From the NCBI RefSeq assembly GCF_014192015.1, contig NZ_JACHXJ010000002.1, forward strand, positions 1,674,001 to 1,738,000: a stretch of DNA of 64,000 nt. The letters are read 5' to 3'. The notes beneath the pieces are model-generated. The model saw only the letters and a list, made by a program, of their open reading frames with translations. It was not told the DNA's origin and searched no databases. Every line of letters begins with the position of its first letter. The first letter of the stretch is position 1. The translations under genes were made by a program, and so were the position numbers. Shown one piece after another: positions 1-7,950 of this stretch. The DNA comes from Paenibacillus rhizosphaerae. GTDB lineage: Bacteria > Bacillota > Bacilli > Paenibacillales > Paenibacillaceae.

Positions 1-33
1 ACCCAATTGGTTGTTCTTTAGGTTCGTTTCGAA

Positions 34-462
34 TTAAGGAGCCAGTGGTTTCTGCTTGAGAGGAGATGATAATACGATAAGCGTGGTGGAATCGCCGAAG
101 GCTCCCAACTGATTGATCGTACTCTCCAGCGTCTGCAGCGATTCGGTGACCAGCTTGACGAGGAAATTATATTGGTGACCGCTGATACGATGCAACTCGA
201 CAACATCGCGCGTTTGCTCGCAGTATTCCACGAACCGGTCGCATCCTTTCGTATAGAACAGAACGAACGCGGCGATCGGCTTGTTGATTTTCTCCGAAGC
301 GACGACGGCACGATAGTGGTCGATGACTCCCTTCTCTTCCAGCCTGCGCACTCGCTCGGTGACGGCGGGTTGTGATAAGGAGACGGTTTTGCCTAAATCC
401 GTCATCGAGATGCGTCCTTGCTCCTGCAGCACGAGCAATATTTGTTTGTCCAAGTCGTCCAT
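34..462 (-). CDS. Lrp/AsnC family transcriptional regulator
   Basis: This 142-residue protein has the Lrp/AsnC layout: an N-terminal winged helix-turn-helix (about residues 1-60, with the MDDLDKQIL start and LSQPAVTERVRRLEEKGVI recognition helix region) followed by a RAM/ligand-sensing domain (about 65-135). Such regulators bind DNA as dimers or octamers and usually respond to amino acids. The start has an AAAGGGG ribosome binding site just upstream on the minus strand. It is transcribed away from the flavin reductase gene at 617, with a 154-bp AT-rich spacer between the two starts that must hold both promoters, so control of that reductase is a fair inference. The ligand cannot be told from sequence. 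Confidence 0.9.
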   Translation of the reverse strand: MDDLDKQILLVLQEQGRISMTDLGKTVSLSQPAVTERVRRLEEKGVIDHYRAVVASEKINKPIAAFVLFYTKGCDRFVEYCEQTRDVVELHRISGHQYNFLVKLVTESLQTLESTINQLGAFGDSTTLIVLSSPLKQKPLAP

Positions 463-616
463 ATGGCAAGACCCCTTTATATTTAATGTGAATTTCGAGA
501 AATTAAATGATTATATCAAACATTCAGGTTTAATACCTTTAAAATTCTATGTGATCTATCGAATTAATTATATAAAATTTATTCACTGAAATGAAATCGA
601 TAAGGAGAGAGACAAA

Positions 617-1669
617 ATGAAATATAAAGAATTACTACAGCCTGTACGCATCGGAAACTGGCACCTTCGGACGCGCATTGCGATGGCGCCGATGACGCGT
701 AGCTTTGCGGATGATACAACGGGGACAGTCGGTAAAGACGTTGTCGCCTATTATCAGCGTAGGGCTCAAGATGGGATCGGCCTGATTATTACGGAGGGCA
801 TTACACCGTCGCCCCGAGGCAAAGGGACATTCGGAGTTCCAGGCTTATATACGAGAGAGCAAGCAAACGCATGGCGTAAAGTAACGGAAGCGGTGCATGA
901 GGAAGGCGGCACGATCATCGCGCAACTATGGCATGTCGGGAGGCTGACGCATCCCGATCTTACCGGAGGACATGCACCGCAAGCCCCGTCAGCCGTGCAA
1001 GCGGAGGGACTCGTGCACCGGCTTCGCAAGCCTTTTGCAATGCCCGAATCGATGACAATCCGGGAGATCGGGGGAGCTGTCCAACAGTATACACAGGCGG
1101 CGAGGTTCGCGATTGAAGCGGGGTTCGATGGCGTAGAACTCCATGGAGCACATGGCTACTTGATCGACCAATTCGCCTGGGAGGTCACGAATCGCCGGAC
1201 CGATCGCTACGGAAGAGGGAGATCGGGGCGGTTTCAGTTCATGAAAGAGGTGCTTTGCGCCGTCGGAGAAGCTATAGGCATGGATCGAGTTATCGTTCGC
1301 TTCTCTGAATTGAAGGACGATCAACCCAACTTCAAGTGGCAGGATCCAATGGCGGAAATAGAAGCGTATTTGGAGGTGTTTCGGGAGACGGACTTGCGTG
1401 TGCTTCATCCTTCGACGAATACGTTCACCCAGCCAGTGGCTGACGGTATGACGCTGCACGAGCTCATCCGCAAGCGCTGGGACGGTGCCATAATTGGCGT
1501 AGGTGGGTTGACCCCGAGTTCTGCGGCGGATGCGATTCGCGCAAGTGTCATCGACATAGCCGCATTTGGAAAGCCATTGTTAGCAAATCCAGATTTCGTG
1601 TGGCGGCTTCGGAATAATCAACCGTTAATCCCTTACGAGCCGGAAGTTCATTTGAAGCAGCTGCTATAA
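617..1669 (+). CDS. NADH:flavin oxidoreductase / alkene reductase (old yellow enzyme family)
   Basis: The 350-residue product is an FMN-dependent TIM-barrel ene-reductase of the old yellow enzyme/NemA type, the usual length for the family. Visible marks are the N-terminal MAPMTR motif, the AQLWHVGR segment, the substrate-binding LHGAHGYLIDQF motif with its paired histidines, NRRTDRYG, and the C-terminal phosphate-binding IGVGGLTP region. These enzymes reduce activated C=C bonds and nitro compounds with NAD(P)H in the cytoplasm. The ATG follows AAGGAGAGAG at good spacing. It is divergent from the Lrp regulator, which probably controls it. A GC-rich hairpin lies 58 bp after the stop. Confidence 0.92.
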   Translation: MKYKELLQPVRIGNWHLRTRIAMAPMTRSFADDTTGTVGKDVVAYYQRRAQDGIGLIITEGITPSPRGKGTFGVPGLYTREQANAWRKVTEAVHEEGGTIIAQLWHVGRLTHPDLTGGHAPQAPSAVQAEGLVHRLRKPFAMPESMTIREIGGAVQQYTQAARFAIEAGFDGVELHGAHGYLIDQFAWEVTNRRTDRYGRGRSGRFQFMKEVLCAVGEAIGMDRVIVRFSELKDDQPNFKWQDPMAEIEAYLEVFRETDLRVLHPSTNTFTQPVADGMTLHELIRKRWDGAIIGVGGLTPSSAADAIRASVIDIAAFGKPLLANPDFVWRLRNNQPLIPYEPEVHLKQLL

Positions 1670-1727
1670 TCCATCGGTAAGCCGTTAAGTTTTGGTGAAG
1701 TCATCCATGGAGTGGATGGCCTTAAAA

Positions 1728-1747
1728 CCGCCCTCAGATGAGGGCGG
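1728..1747 (+). terminator. hairpin after the flavin reductase gene
   Basis: CCGCCCT (1728-1734) and AGGGCGG (1741-1747) form a perfect 7-bp stem with a six-base loop. The T tract is weak (CATATTTA), so this may act as a terminator or as an mRNA 3' stabiliser. Confidence 0.55.
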
Positions 1748-1808
1748 CATATTTACGTATTATTTACTACTGATCTTAGATAGTGTGACGTAACAGACTC
1801 ATTGCATT

Positions 1809-1935
1809 TGTAAGACGACAAGAACATATATCGTTAGCCGGAAAAGACAAGAACATATATGGTTAACCGTTGTCGGAGGACAAGAACATATTCCCATTGA
1901 AAGTCGCTATTTTAGCGGCTTCTTTGTTTTATCTG
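1809..1935 (+). repeat. GACAAGAACAT-box element, chimeric (subfamily B tail joined to subfamily A head)
   Basis: Positions 1809-1870 match the right part of the subfamily B element seen at 48052-48192: GACAAGAACATATATCGTT, a short spacer, then GACAAGAACATATATGGTT. From 1871 the sequence switches to the left end of subfamily A (TGTCGGAGGACAAGAACATA, then the GTCGCTATTTTAGCGGC hairpin and T run) and stops before the long second hairpin. The junction at a shared TGTCG/GACAAG boundary suggests recombination between copies. Confidence 0.8.
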
Positions 1936-2097
1936 GGCAAACACTATACAAAGGTGAGTACTTTTGAAATTAAACAAAAAAAGCTTGATGATATCCTTGA
2001 AATTGCAAATGATTTATAAGGAAACAATAGGCCGTTGGAGAACTCCTCATTTACCCTGATTTAAGAAGGGAAACTGTTGAAAGAGGGTATTGGCAAA

Positions 2098-2310
2098 ATG
2101 AAAACGATTCGCAGCATGTTCGAACAGCTTTATTGGGCCGACGGGCGCATACTGGATTCGCTGCAAACTGCAGGGGACGGGAACGCCGAGCCTGAAGCGG
2201 TCCGTTTGCTAAGTCATATCCTTCGCTCGGAGCAGGTCTGGTTAACCCGGCTGCAGGACTTGGACAGCAACCACCTGCCGCTATGGCCGTATCGAAGGAC
2301 AAGAACATAG
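2098..2310 (+). pseudogene. DinB-family protein, 3'-truncated by a repeat element
   Basis: A good start (ATG 2098 after AGAGGG) opens a frame that reads MKTIRSMFEQLYWADGRI and continues with LLSHILRSEQVWLTRL, typical of the first helices of DinB/YfiT four-helix-bundle metalloenzymes, which are normally about 150-165 residues. The similarity ends after about 63 residues, exactly where a GACAAGAACAT element begins at 2290. The last six residues before the stop are encoded by the repeat. The gene is therefore a fragment interrupted by or recombined with the element. Confidence 0.75.
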
Positions 2311-2326
2311 TCCCATTGGAAGTCGC
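2290..2326 (+). repeat. GACAAGAACAT-box element, short left-end fragment
   Basis: This is the left end of subfamily A (ATCGAAGGACAAGAACATAG, then CCCATTGGAAGTCGC). It breaks off inside the first hairpin, 20 bp before a complete copy begins. It marks the DinB breakpoint. Confidence 0.75.
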
Positions 2327-2345
2327 ACAACACAATTGACTTTGT

Positions 2346-2545
2346 TGTCGAAGGACAAGAACATAGTCCCATTGAAAGTCGCTATGTTAGCGGCTTATTT
2401 GTTTTATCGGTACAAGTTCTTGTCTCGAGCCCAGGACAAGAACTTGTACCGATTGCCGTAATGGACAAGAACATGAGCCGATTACCGATAAGCTCATTAA
2501 ACTAACAGGCAGCATTCCTATAACGCAGAAATATCAGTTATGAGA
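2346..2545 (+). repeat. GACAAGAACAT-box element, subfamily A, full length with right-end box
   Basis: Parts in order are: left end TGTCGAAGGACAAGAACATA; a terminator-like hairpin GTCGCTA..TAGCGGC with a T-rich tail; an 18-bp perfect stem of CGGTACAAGTTCTTGTC type with its complement; and a further direct GGACAAGAACATGAG box at 2463. It ends in an ACTAACAGGCAGCATTCC box. The same segment plus the following IS110 left end recurs at 4702-4966. Confidence 0.85.
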
Positions 2546-2750
2546 AAAAAAAGACTCCTTGGTAAAATTGTTTTGAGATGGTAGCTGGCCAGCGAACGGA
2601 TACCAAAAACAAAACCAAGGAGAATACAACATGAATTCTACTCAAAACGAGCGAATAACTCAAATCACATCAACGACTCTCATAGTCGGGGTAGATATCG
2701 CTAAGTCTAAGCACGTGGCTCGGGCCCAGGACTTCCGGGGAGTCGAAGTT
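2546..2750 (+). mobile_element. IS110-family element, 5' end and N-terminal transposase fragment
   Basis: The frame from ATG 2631 reads TLIVGVDIAKSKHVARAQDF, the RuvC-like N-terminal motif of IS110/IS1111 DEDD transposases including the first catalytic Asp (GVDIAK). Similarity stops after about 40 residues and the frame runs on into an unrelated gene. Upstream, CTCCTTGGT (2555-2563) pairs with ACCAAGGAG (2614-2622), placing the AAGGAG ribosome binding site inside a stem. This would damp translation, and in IS110 elements this leader region may also belong to the guide-RNA locus. The transposase is far too short (about 40 of about 400 residues) to work. Confidence 0.8.
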
Positions 2751-2855
2751 AGGAAAGCCGGTAACTTTCGGGTAATTCCAGTAAATTACGTGTATAATAC
2801 AGCTTATACATATATTGTTAACTTAAAGCTAATATACAAAAAGAGAGGTGTATTT

Positions 2856-4004
2856 ATGAAGTCAAAGCTTTTTCTTTTATTAACTATTGTTTCTTCCACA
2901 TTATTTTTTTCCTTAATGGGTACGATTGAAGCAGAGAGTATTCAAACTAAAAATGATACGAGTACTGATTTTAAAAACACGATGGTTCTTTCCCTGGACA
3001 GTTCCGTGGCATTAATCAATGGTCAAAAGGAACCGGCTGTAAAACCGATTGTTAAAGATGGCAGAACATTAGTGCCACTTCGTTTGATATCTGAAGGATT
3101 TGGTGCAGCAGTAGATTTCAATACAAAAAGTCAGTCCATTCGCATTCAGTATTCAAATAAAACAATTTTAATGAAAATAAAAAATAAAAACATCACTATA
3201 GACGGTAAAACCGTTGCTATGGATGTACCTGCAAACATCTACTATGGCTCAACCTATATTCCTCTTAGATACATTGGGGAGGCTCTGAACAAAAAAGTAG
3301 TATATCAAAAAAGCACTAAAACTCAGCCATATAGACTTATTATTATAAGGGATGTCAATACTTCAACGATTGAAGAGTCCAAACTAATTCGCGTCTATGG
3401 GCTGACCTACGAAGGTAAGAATGTTATTTATAGTGATAAATATTTGGTTGTAATAAAAGAGAACAATAAATTACGGGTAAGCCAAGATTTCTATACGTTC
3501 GACGACTTTAGTTATCATGTAACAAATGACGACAAGAACACAATTCATCTTGGAGATATTTGGTTCAAAACTGAGAAGAGTGACTTCTATCTGAATTATG
3601 ACTGGATTACAACGCAAAAATTTATTTTATATCAGGTAAATGGAGAATCGATTTCAAGAGTAGCTACTGAAAATATGCCAATAAAGTCGGTAAAAACATA
3701 TTTAGGCAATGTCTATTATCTAACTCAGTATCAACGTGGCTCGCAAGATGCCGATCAAACAACCAATTTGAAATATGCAACACACAATAATGGACAATGG
3801 TCCTCAGATTATTTAGGTATGCCTGGATTTTATTATGGGTTTGATACCTTAGGTAAGGTCTATGATTGGCCCATTGATAAAGATGGGATCTCTACATTCG
3901 GTTATCAACGCGCTGGAAATCTAAGTTCAGATGAAAGGAAAAAAACGTTTGGACAGTACAAAATCAAGCTGAGTGGGCACCAACACGAGCTTTTGAAGCC
4001 ATAA
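2856..4004 (+). CDS. secreted copper-amine-oxidase-N domain protein
   Basis: The start is ATG 2856, preceded by AGAGAGGTG; upstream in the same open frame lies only the IS110 remnant. The 382-residue protein begins with a signal peptide (MKSKLFLLLTIVSSTLFFSL, cleavage near residue 30). Next comes a copper-amine-oxidase N-terminal-like domain (about 45-165) marked by VALINGQ, KDGRTLVPLRLISEGFGA and STYIPLRYIGEALNK. This domain is common in Paenibacillus exported proteins and is thought to be a wall or polysaccharide-associated module, not an oxidase. The C-terminal 200 residues resemble a propeller-like or DUF5050-type region but are not firmly recognised. It is flanked by two IS110 left ends, so it may have moved with them. 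Confidence 0.8.
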   Translation: MKSKLFLLLTIVSSTLFFSLMGTIEAESIQTKNDTSTDFKNTMVLSLDSSVALINGQKEPAVKPIVKDGRTLVPLRLISEGFGAAVDFNTKSQSIRIQYSNKTILMKIKNKNITIDGKTVAMDVPANIYYGSTYIPLRYIGEALNKKVVYQKSTKTQPYRLIIIRDVNTSTIEESKLIRVYGLTYEGKNVIYSDKYLVVIKENNKLRVSQDFYTFDDFSYHVTNDDKNTIHLGDIWFKTEKSDFYLNYDWITTQKFILYQVNGESISRVATENMPIKSVKTYLGNVYYLTQYQRGSQDADQTTNLKYATHNNGQWSSDYLGMPGFYYGFDTLGKVYDWPIDKDGISTFGYQRAGNLSSDERKKTFGQYKIKLSGHQHELLKP

Positions 4005-4101
4005 TGAATTACCATCTTGAGTAAAATTGGTTACCCACGAGTTTGCCGCAAGGCAAGTTACAATTAATTAGGGCTCGAAGGTCTGCTTTGATTCAACTGA
4101 A

Positions 4102-4290
4102 GAGGGTGTCCCAAAAGTAAACCTTGGAACACCCTCAGCAACAAAATAGGATGTTGCTCGTAAAAAACCAAGGAGCTAGGCGTCTATTCTCGCTTAGCTC
4201 TTTCGTTTTTGGCGTTCACGGCAGCTTTTTTGAGTAAATTGTGGGCAAGAGAAAGCCACCCGACCTCCGGCGCATGAGCTGTTGTCGATC
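4102..4290 (-). mobile_element. IS1182-like transposase 3' end with terminal repeat
   Basis: On the minus strand, the frame ending at TAG 4184-4186 reads PEVGWLSLAHNLLKKAA and continues to AKRE-stop. This is the characteristic C-terminus of IS1182-type transposases (EVG-LSLAHN-KK). Beyond it lies GAGGGTGTCCCAAAAG (from 4102), a typical terminal inverted repeat, folding with GGAACACCCT (4127-4136). The frame is lost by about 4290, so only the right tip of the element remains. Confidence 0.75.
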
Positions 4291-4323
4291 ATAGGGGAAT
4301 TGAATGGGCCATTGCATGTGACA

Positions 4324-4480
4324 TGTCGAGGGACAAGAACATATTCCCATAGAAAGCCGCTAATTTAGCGGCTTTTTTGTTTTATAGGTACAAGTTCTTG
4401 TCCCGAGTCGAGGACAAGAACTTGTACCTATTGCCGTAATGGACAAGAACATGAGCCGATTACCGATTAAATAAGACTAA
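4324..4480 (+). repeat. GACAAGAACAT-box element, subfamily A
   Basis: This copy is complete: left end TGTCGAGGGACAAGAACATA, first hairpin with CCGCTAATTTAGCGG and a T run, long second hairpin, then GGACAAGAACATGAGCCG near 4441. The downstream stretch to 4678 contains a degenerate CTAACGGGGCAG box (4519) and no gene that I can see. Confidence 0.85.
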
Positions 4481-4678
4481 CTATGTTTCCATGTGATTTA
4501 ATCAATCAATCTAACGGGGCAGTTTAGCTGAGCGAAATTATAACCTCTATGCAGCGACCTTTTCTCGTTATACCACCGGGGATAAAATTAAGGGCAAAGT
4601 GATGGGGGTAATAGGTAGCCCGTTTTTTCTGCAACTAAGCGAAAAGGGCGCAGCAGCGGCTGTAATGGGTACTTTAAC

Positions 4679-4865
4679 GGTACAAGTTCTTGTCCTCCGA
4701 TGTCGAAGAACAAGAACATAGTCCCATTGAAAGTCGCTATGTTAGCGGCTTTTTTGTTTTATCGGTACAAGTTCTTGTCCCGAGCCCAGGACAAGAACAT
4801 GAGCCGATTACCGATAAGCTCATTAAACTAACAGGCAGCATTCCTATAACGCAGAAATATCAGTT
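4679..4865 (+). repeat. GACAAGAACAT-box element, subfamily A, with internal deletion
   Basis: A lone half of the second hairpin (CGGTACAAGTTCTTGTCC, 4679) precedes a copy starting TGTCGAAGAACAAGAACATAG at 4702. In this copy the second hairpin's right arm is fused straight to the final box: GGACAAGAAC is followed at once by ATGAGCCG. This is the product expected from recombination between boxes 3 and 4. Its right end through the ACTAACAGGCAGCATTCC box is identical to the copy ending at 2545. Confidence 0.8.
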
Positions 4866-4966
4866 ATGAGAAAGAAAAAGACTCCTTGGTAAAATTGTTT
4901 TGAGATGGTAGCTGGCCAGCGAACGGATACCAAAACAAAACCAAGGAGAATACAACATGAATTCTG
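4866..4966 (+). mobile_element. second IS110-family 5' end, truncated after the start codon
   Basis: This repeats 2546-2640 almost exactly: CTCCTTGGT (4882-4890), TGGTAGCTGGCCAGCGAACG, ACCAAGGAG (4940-4948) and ATG at 4957. After ATGAATTCTG the similarity ends, so it retains only three codons of transposase. Together with the first copy it forms direct repeats around the 2.2-kb segment between them. The following 4967-5056 carries nothing that I recognise. Confidence 0.75.
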
Positions 4967-5056
4967 TCCAAGGTTTACGCCAGTGTAAAGGACCTTGCCG
5001 GATGCCCAGAAGCGTGAATATGGTGTTAGATAAAGAATTGAGCCCTTATAATTCCA

Positions 5057-5106
5057 TTGACTATAGTCTAGTTAGACTATATAGTATTTTTAAGTCTAAT
5101 TAGACC
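5057..5106 (+). promoter_or_regulatory. promoter with two PadR-type palindromic operators
   Basis: TTGACT (5057-5062) and TATAGT (5080-5085) are separated by 17 bp. The palindrome AGTCTAGTTAGACT (5065-5078) fills the spacer. A second, perfect GTCTAATTAGAC (5094-5105) lies over the start region, 28 bp centre to centre. The downstream two-gene operon ends in a PadR repressor, so autoregulation is the natural reading. Confidence 0.75.
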
Positions 5107-5136
5107 ATAATAGTGATGAAAAGGAATGAAGAGTAA

Positions 5137-5979
5137 ATGATAAAGTCATTCTTAATGTTGGGGCAATCGAATATGGCGGGTCGAGGATTTTTGAATGAAG
5201 TCGATCCTATCTATAATGAAAAAATAAAAATGCTGCGCAATGGACAGTGGCAGATGATGACAGAGCCGATTAATTACGACCGTCCGGTTTCCGGTATAAG
5301 CCTGGCGGCGTCTTTTGCCGATGCCTGGTCGAAAGCCAATCCCGATGAAGAAATTGGTTTGATTCCTTGTGCGGAAGGCGGCAGTTCCTTGGATGACTGG
5401 CATCCGGATGGCATCCTTTTTCAGCATGCTTTGTCCGAAGCCCGCTTCGCCCTGCGGTCCAGTCAAATCCAAGGAATCCTATGGCACCAGGGTGAGAGCG
5501 ATAGTTATGGTTCACTACATGAAACTTATGATGAGAAATTAACCCTTATCATCGAGATCCTAAGAAAAGAATTAAATCTTAATGAGGTACCTTTGATCAT
5601 TGGCGGACTTGGTGATTTCCTTGGGATGACCGGTTTTGGACAGCACGCGACAGAGTATCGACAGGTCAATGAACAATTAGAGCGTTTCGCTAATGAACAG
5701 CAAAATTGTTATTTTGTAACAGCGGCAGATTTGACCGCGAATCCTGATGGCATTCATTTAGACGCTGTTTCCCAACGCAAATTCGGCTACCGCTATTTCG
5801 AAGCTTTTTCGAAAAAGTGTCATGTCATGGAACCCATCCCTGGGGAGGAGCAGTCGCTGAAAGTGAAGCGAAACTATTCGAAAACAGAACAGATTTACCT
5901 TCATAGCATGGATTTGGCTTCGGATAAAATCACGTACGCAGAATTCGAGACGCTGATGGCGAAGGTGATGCAGCCTTGA
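5137..5979 (+). CDS. SGNH-type carbohydrate esterase (sialate O-acetylesterase-like)
   Basis: The 280-residue protein starts MIKSFLMLGQSNMAGRG: GQSNM is the block I nucleophile motif of the SASA/CE6-like acetylesterase family (Ser11). CAEGGSSL and ILWHQGESD (Gly/Gln oxyanion region) follow, and DGIHLD near residue 205 supplies the Asp-His pair. No signal peptide is present, so it should deacetylate oligosaccharides in the cytoplasm. The last 50 residues are an unassigned tail. The TGA overlaps the TTG start of the PadR gene by 4 bp, so the two are co-transcribed from the palindrome-bearing promoter. Substrate unknown. Confidence 0.82.
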   Translation: MIKSFLMLGQSNMAGRGFLNEVDPIYNEKIKMLRNGQWQMMTEPINYDRPVSGISLAASFADAWSKANPDEEIGLIPCAEGGSSLDDWHPDGILFQHALSEARFALRSSQIQGILWHQGESDSYGSLHETYDEKLTLIIEILRKELNLNEVPLIIGGLGDFLGMTGFGQHATEYRQVNEQLERFANEQQNCYFVTAADLTANPDGIHLDAVSQRKFGYRYFEAFSKKCHVMEPIPGEEQSLKVKRNYSKTEQIYLHSMDLASDKITYAEFETLMAKVMQP

Positions 5980-6521
5980 TTCCCTTACTCATCCTTGGCT
6001 TGCTCATCCAAAACCCCGGCGCTCACGGCTATGAACTGCTGGCCTTAATGGAAAAACGCCATTACAAATACATTGTAAATTTCACAAAAGGCTCGTTTTA
6101 TTACAATCTGCAGCAACTTGAAGAAAAAGGTTGGATTGAACAGATTCAGCAGAATTCTTCAATCAGTGGGCGCGAAACTCGGAACTTTATAATCACCGAA
6201 TCGGGAATGTCTGAATTCGAAAAATTAATGGTCAAATACGGCACCAAATCGGAATATGTGAATCTGCAATTTTATGGGGCGTTGCTCTTTGCTGATGATT
6301 ACGACAAAAACAAATTGCTGGAACTGATCCAATCGCAAATTGACCAGACTAAGACCCGAATCGCCCTCCTTGATGAATACCTGTCCAAAACACAAGAGCT
6401 TCCCGGCACAATCGATTACTACCGCCGAATGAACGAAAATTCCCGTTCCCATCACTTGGTTAACTTAGAGTGGTTTGAACAATTGAGAGCAGAAATAGAG
6501 GGACACTTGTCAAGGCTTTGA
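5976..6521 (+). CDS. PadR family transcriptional regulator
   Basis: This 181-residue protein begins at TTG 5976 inside the preceding stop. LILGLLIQNPGAHGYELLALM and GSFYYNLQQLEEKGWIEQ form the PadR winged helix (about residues 1-85), followed by the C-terminal helical dimerisation region rich in charged residues (about 95-181). PadR repressors release DNA on binding small phenolic or drug ligands. Translational coupling to the esterase and the GTCTA-type palindromes at 5065-5105 argue that it represses its own operon. A strong hairpin follows the stop. Confidence 0.9.
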   Translation: MIPLLILGLLIQNPGAHGYELLALMEKRHYKYIVNFTKGSFYYNLQQLEEKGWIEQIQQNSSISGRETRNFIITESGMSEFEKLMVKYGTKSEYVNLQFYGALLFADDYDKNKLLELIQSQIDQTKTRIALLDEYLSKTQELPGTIDYYRRMNENSRSHHLVNLEWFEQLRAEIEGHLSRL

Positions 6522-6530
6522 AATTCATTA

Positions 6531-6574
6531 TATACCGGAAGCACCTGGATAGAGATCCGAGTGCTTCCGGTATA
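6531..6574 (+). terminator. rho-independent-type hairpin after padR
   Basis: TATACCGGAAGCAC (6531-6544) and GTGCTTCCGGTATA (6561-6574) form a perfect 14-bp stem with a 16-base loop, followed by TGATTTGA. The T run is short, but stem strength and position support termination of the esterase/PadR operon. Confidence 0.75.
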
Positions 6575-6798
6575 TGATTTGACGTAATTAGAAAGTGCTC
6601 TTTAAAAGGATCTGCAGCCGGCGCCAGGTTATGGGTACGGTGAGGGAGTTGATAAAATCACGGGAATTGGGGATTCTACATAAATAGATACCCAGTTAGA
6701 GCAGTAAATTTAATTTGGCCGGCCAGCTGCTGATCATTGTAATGAGGCATGTTTCTTATACCTTCGTCATCTTGAATATTGAAGAAAGAGGTGCTGAA

Positions 6799-7296
6799 AT
6801 GAACGGCATAAACGATAAACATTATGAAGAACAGCATTGGAAGCACAGGAAGGATCTGGCGCAAATAAAGCAGAAGTTGACGCCGATTCAACATGAAGTG
6901 ACCCAAAATAACGGCACAGAGCCGGCATTTCATAATGAATATTGGGATCATGATCAAGTAGGGATATATGTGGACGTTGTTTCGGGAGAGCCCCTCTTCA
7001 GTTCGCTTGATAAATTTAATTCAGGCTGTGGATGGCCCAGCTTTACTAAACCGATCGGTGAATCTCGCCTGACGGAAAAGATGGATCAAAGCCATGGCAT
7101 GATTCGTACCGAGGTGAGGAGCCAGGAAGGGGATTCCCATTTGGGCCATGTCTTTGCCGACGGCCCGCAGGATAAAGGCGGGTTGCGTTATTGCATTAAC
7201 TCGGCGGCGCTTCGCTTTATTCCGAAGGAGGATCTGAAGAAGGAAGGATACGGGGAATACCTTCACTGGTTTGATAATGATTCCTCGGAGTACTGA
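6799..7296 (+). CDS. msrB: peptide-methionine (R)-S-oxide reductase MsrB
   Basis: The chosen start ATG 6799 follows AAGAGGTG; the open frame upstream has no signal and no similarity. The 165-residue product repairs methionine-R-sulfoxide in proteins using thioredoxin. Motifs include [42 protein letters not shown] and [13 protein letters not shown], the last holding the catalytic Cys132. The zinc-binding CxxC pairs are absent, as in the Bacillus subtilis type. It stands alone between two terminators rather than paired with msrA. Confidence 0.95.
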   Translation: MNGINDKHYEEQHWKHRKDLAQIKQKLTPIQHEVTQNNGTEPAFHNEYWDHDQVGIYVDVVSGEPLFSSLDKFNSGCGWPSFTKPIGESRLTEKMDQSHGMIRTEVRSQEGDSHLGHVFADGPQDKGGLRYCINSAALRFIPKEDLKKEGYGEYLHWFDNDSSEY

Positions 7297-7360
7297 GTTT
7301 TATGAGATCCGCAGTTGATTCCAATACAGAGTCCTTTTACGGGAAACAAGAGCTCAATAA

Positions 7361-7390
7361 ACCACCTTCTCACCAAGGTGGTCTTCTTTT
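7361..7390 (+). terminator. rho-independent terminator of msrB
   Basis: ACCACCTT (7361-7368) and AAGGTGGT (7375-7382) form a perfect 8-bp stem with a six-base loop, followed by CTTCTTTT. Confidence 0.85.
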
Positions 7391-7442
7391 ATAAATCAAC
7401 AATAGGACTTGACATAGCCTTTGTCGATTTTATTAAAAATAA

Positions 7443-7652
7443 TGTCGAGGGACAAGAACATAGTCCCATTGAGAGTCGCTATTATTAGCGGCTTTTTTGT
7501 TTTATCAGAACAAGTTCTTGTCCCGAGTCGAGGACAAGAACTTGTTCCGATTACCGTAATGGATAAGAACATAGCCCGATTACCGATTAGATAAGTATCC
7601 CAACAGGGTAGCCATGCAAAAATTCATTAAGCTAACGGGCAGGATAACGTAA
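7443..7652 (+). repeat. GACAAGAACAT-box element, subfamily A, with right-end GCTAACGGGCAGG box
   Basis: This copy shows the full composite: TGTCGAGGGACAAGAACATAG, hairpin with GCGGC and T run, long hairpin in a variant form (AGAACAAGTTCTTGTCC paired with GGACAAGAACTTGTTC), and GGATAAGAACATAGCCC. AGATAAGTATCC and, at 7630-7652, GCTAACGGGCAGGATAACGT then follow. The stem change relative to other copies affects both arms. Confidence 0.85.
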
Positions 7653-7714
7653 CTATTACATAATTAATACGTCCTTGTTATTCGGGATATTTTCAAAATA
7701 GTGCTCCGTGGTTC

Positions 7715-7900
7715 ATGAAGGGGGAATTCACAGTAGTCGCAGGAGTATGGATTGGCAGGAAGTTGATCTCCAGTATATTCATGGCAGCAAGTCTTTCAAT
7801 TATTCTCGTCAGATTTCATGGTTATGCCCCGTTTTCAATTTATTTTTTGTATACTGTGATCGGTTACTCAATACTTGGATTACCTTGCTCTGTTATTTAA
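7715..7900 (+). pseudogene. UPF0715-like membrane protein fragment
   Basis: The 61-residue frame MKGEFTVVAGVWIGRKLISS..., with two hydrophobic segments ending SIYFLYTVIGYSILGLPCSV, resembles the N-terminal part of small UPF0715-type Bacillales membrane proteins, usually about 150 residues. It stops early and the rest cannot be found in any frame. No clear ribosome binding site is present. The assignment rests on pattern only. Confidence 0.35.
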
Positions 7901-7950
7901 GACATTTTTGTCTTAGGCTATGTTAAATTTTATTGTTGATTTTCATGTTA

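Noticed and set aside
989..1459. 156-codon antisense ORF in the flavin reductase gene
   Set aside because: It lies wholly within a well-supported coding gene and has no motif or ribosome binding site.
1809..2545. Spaced GACAAGAACAT boxes as a CRISPR array
   Set aside because: Spacing is irregular, the intervening sequence is itself conserved between copies, orientation alternates, and no cas genes are present.
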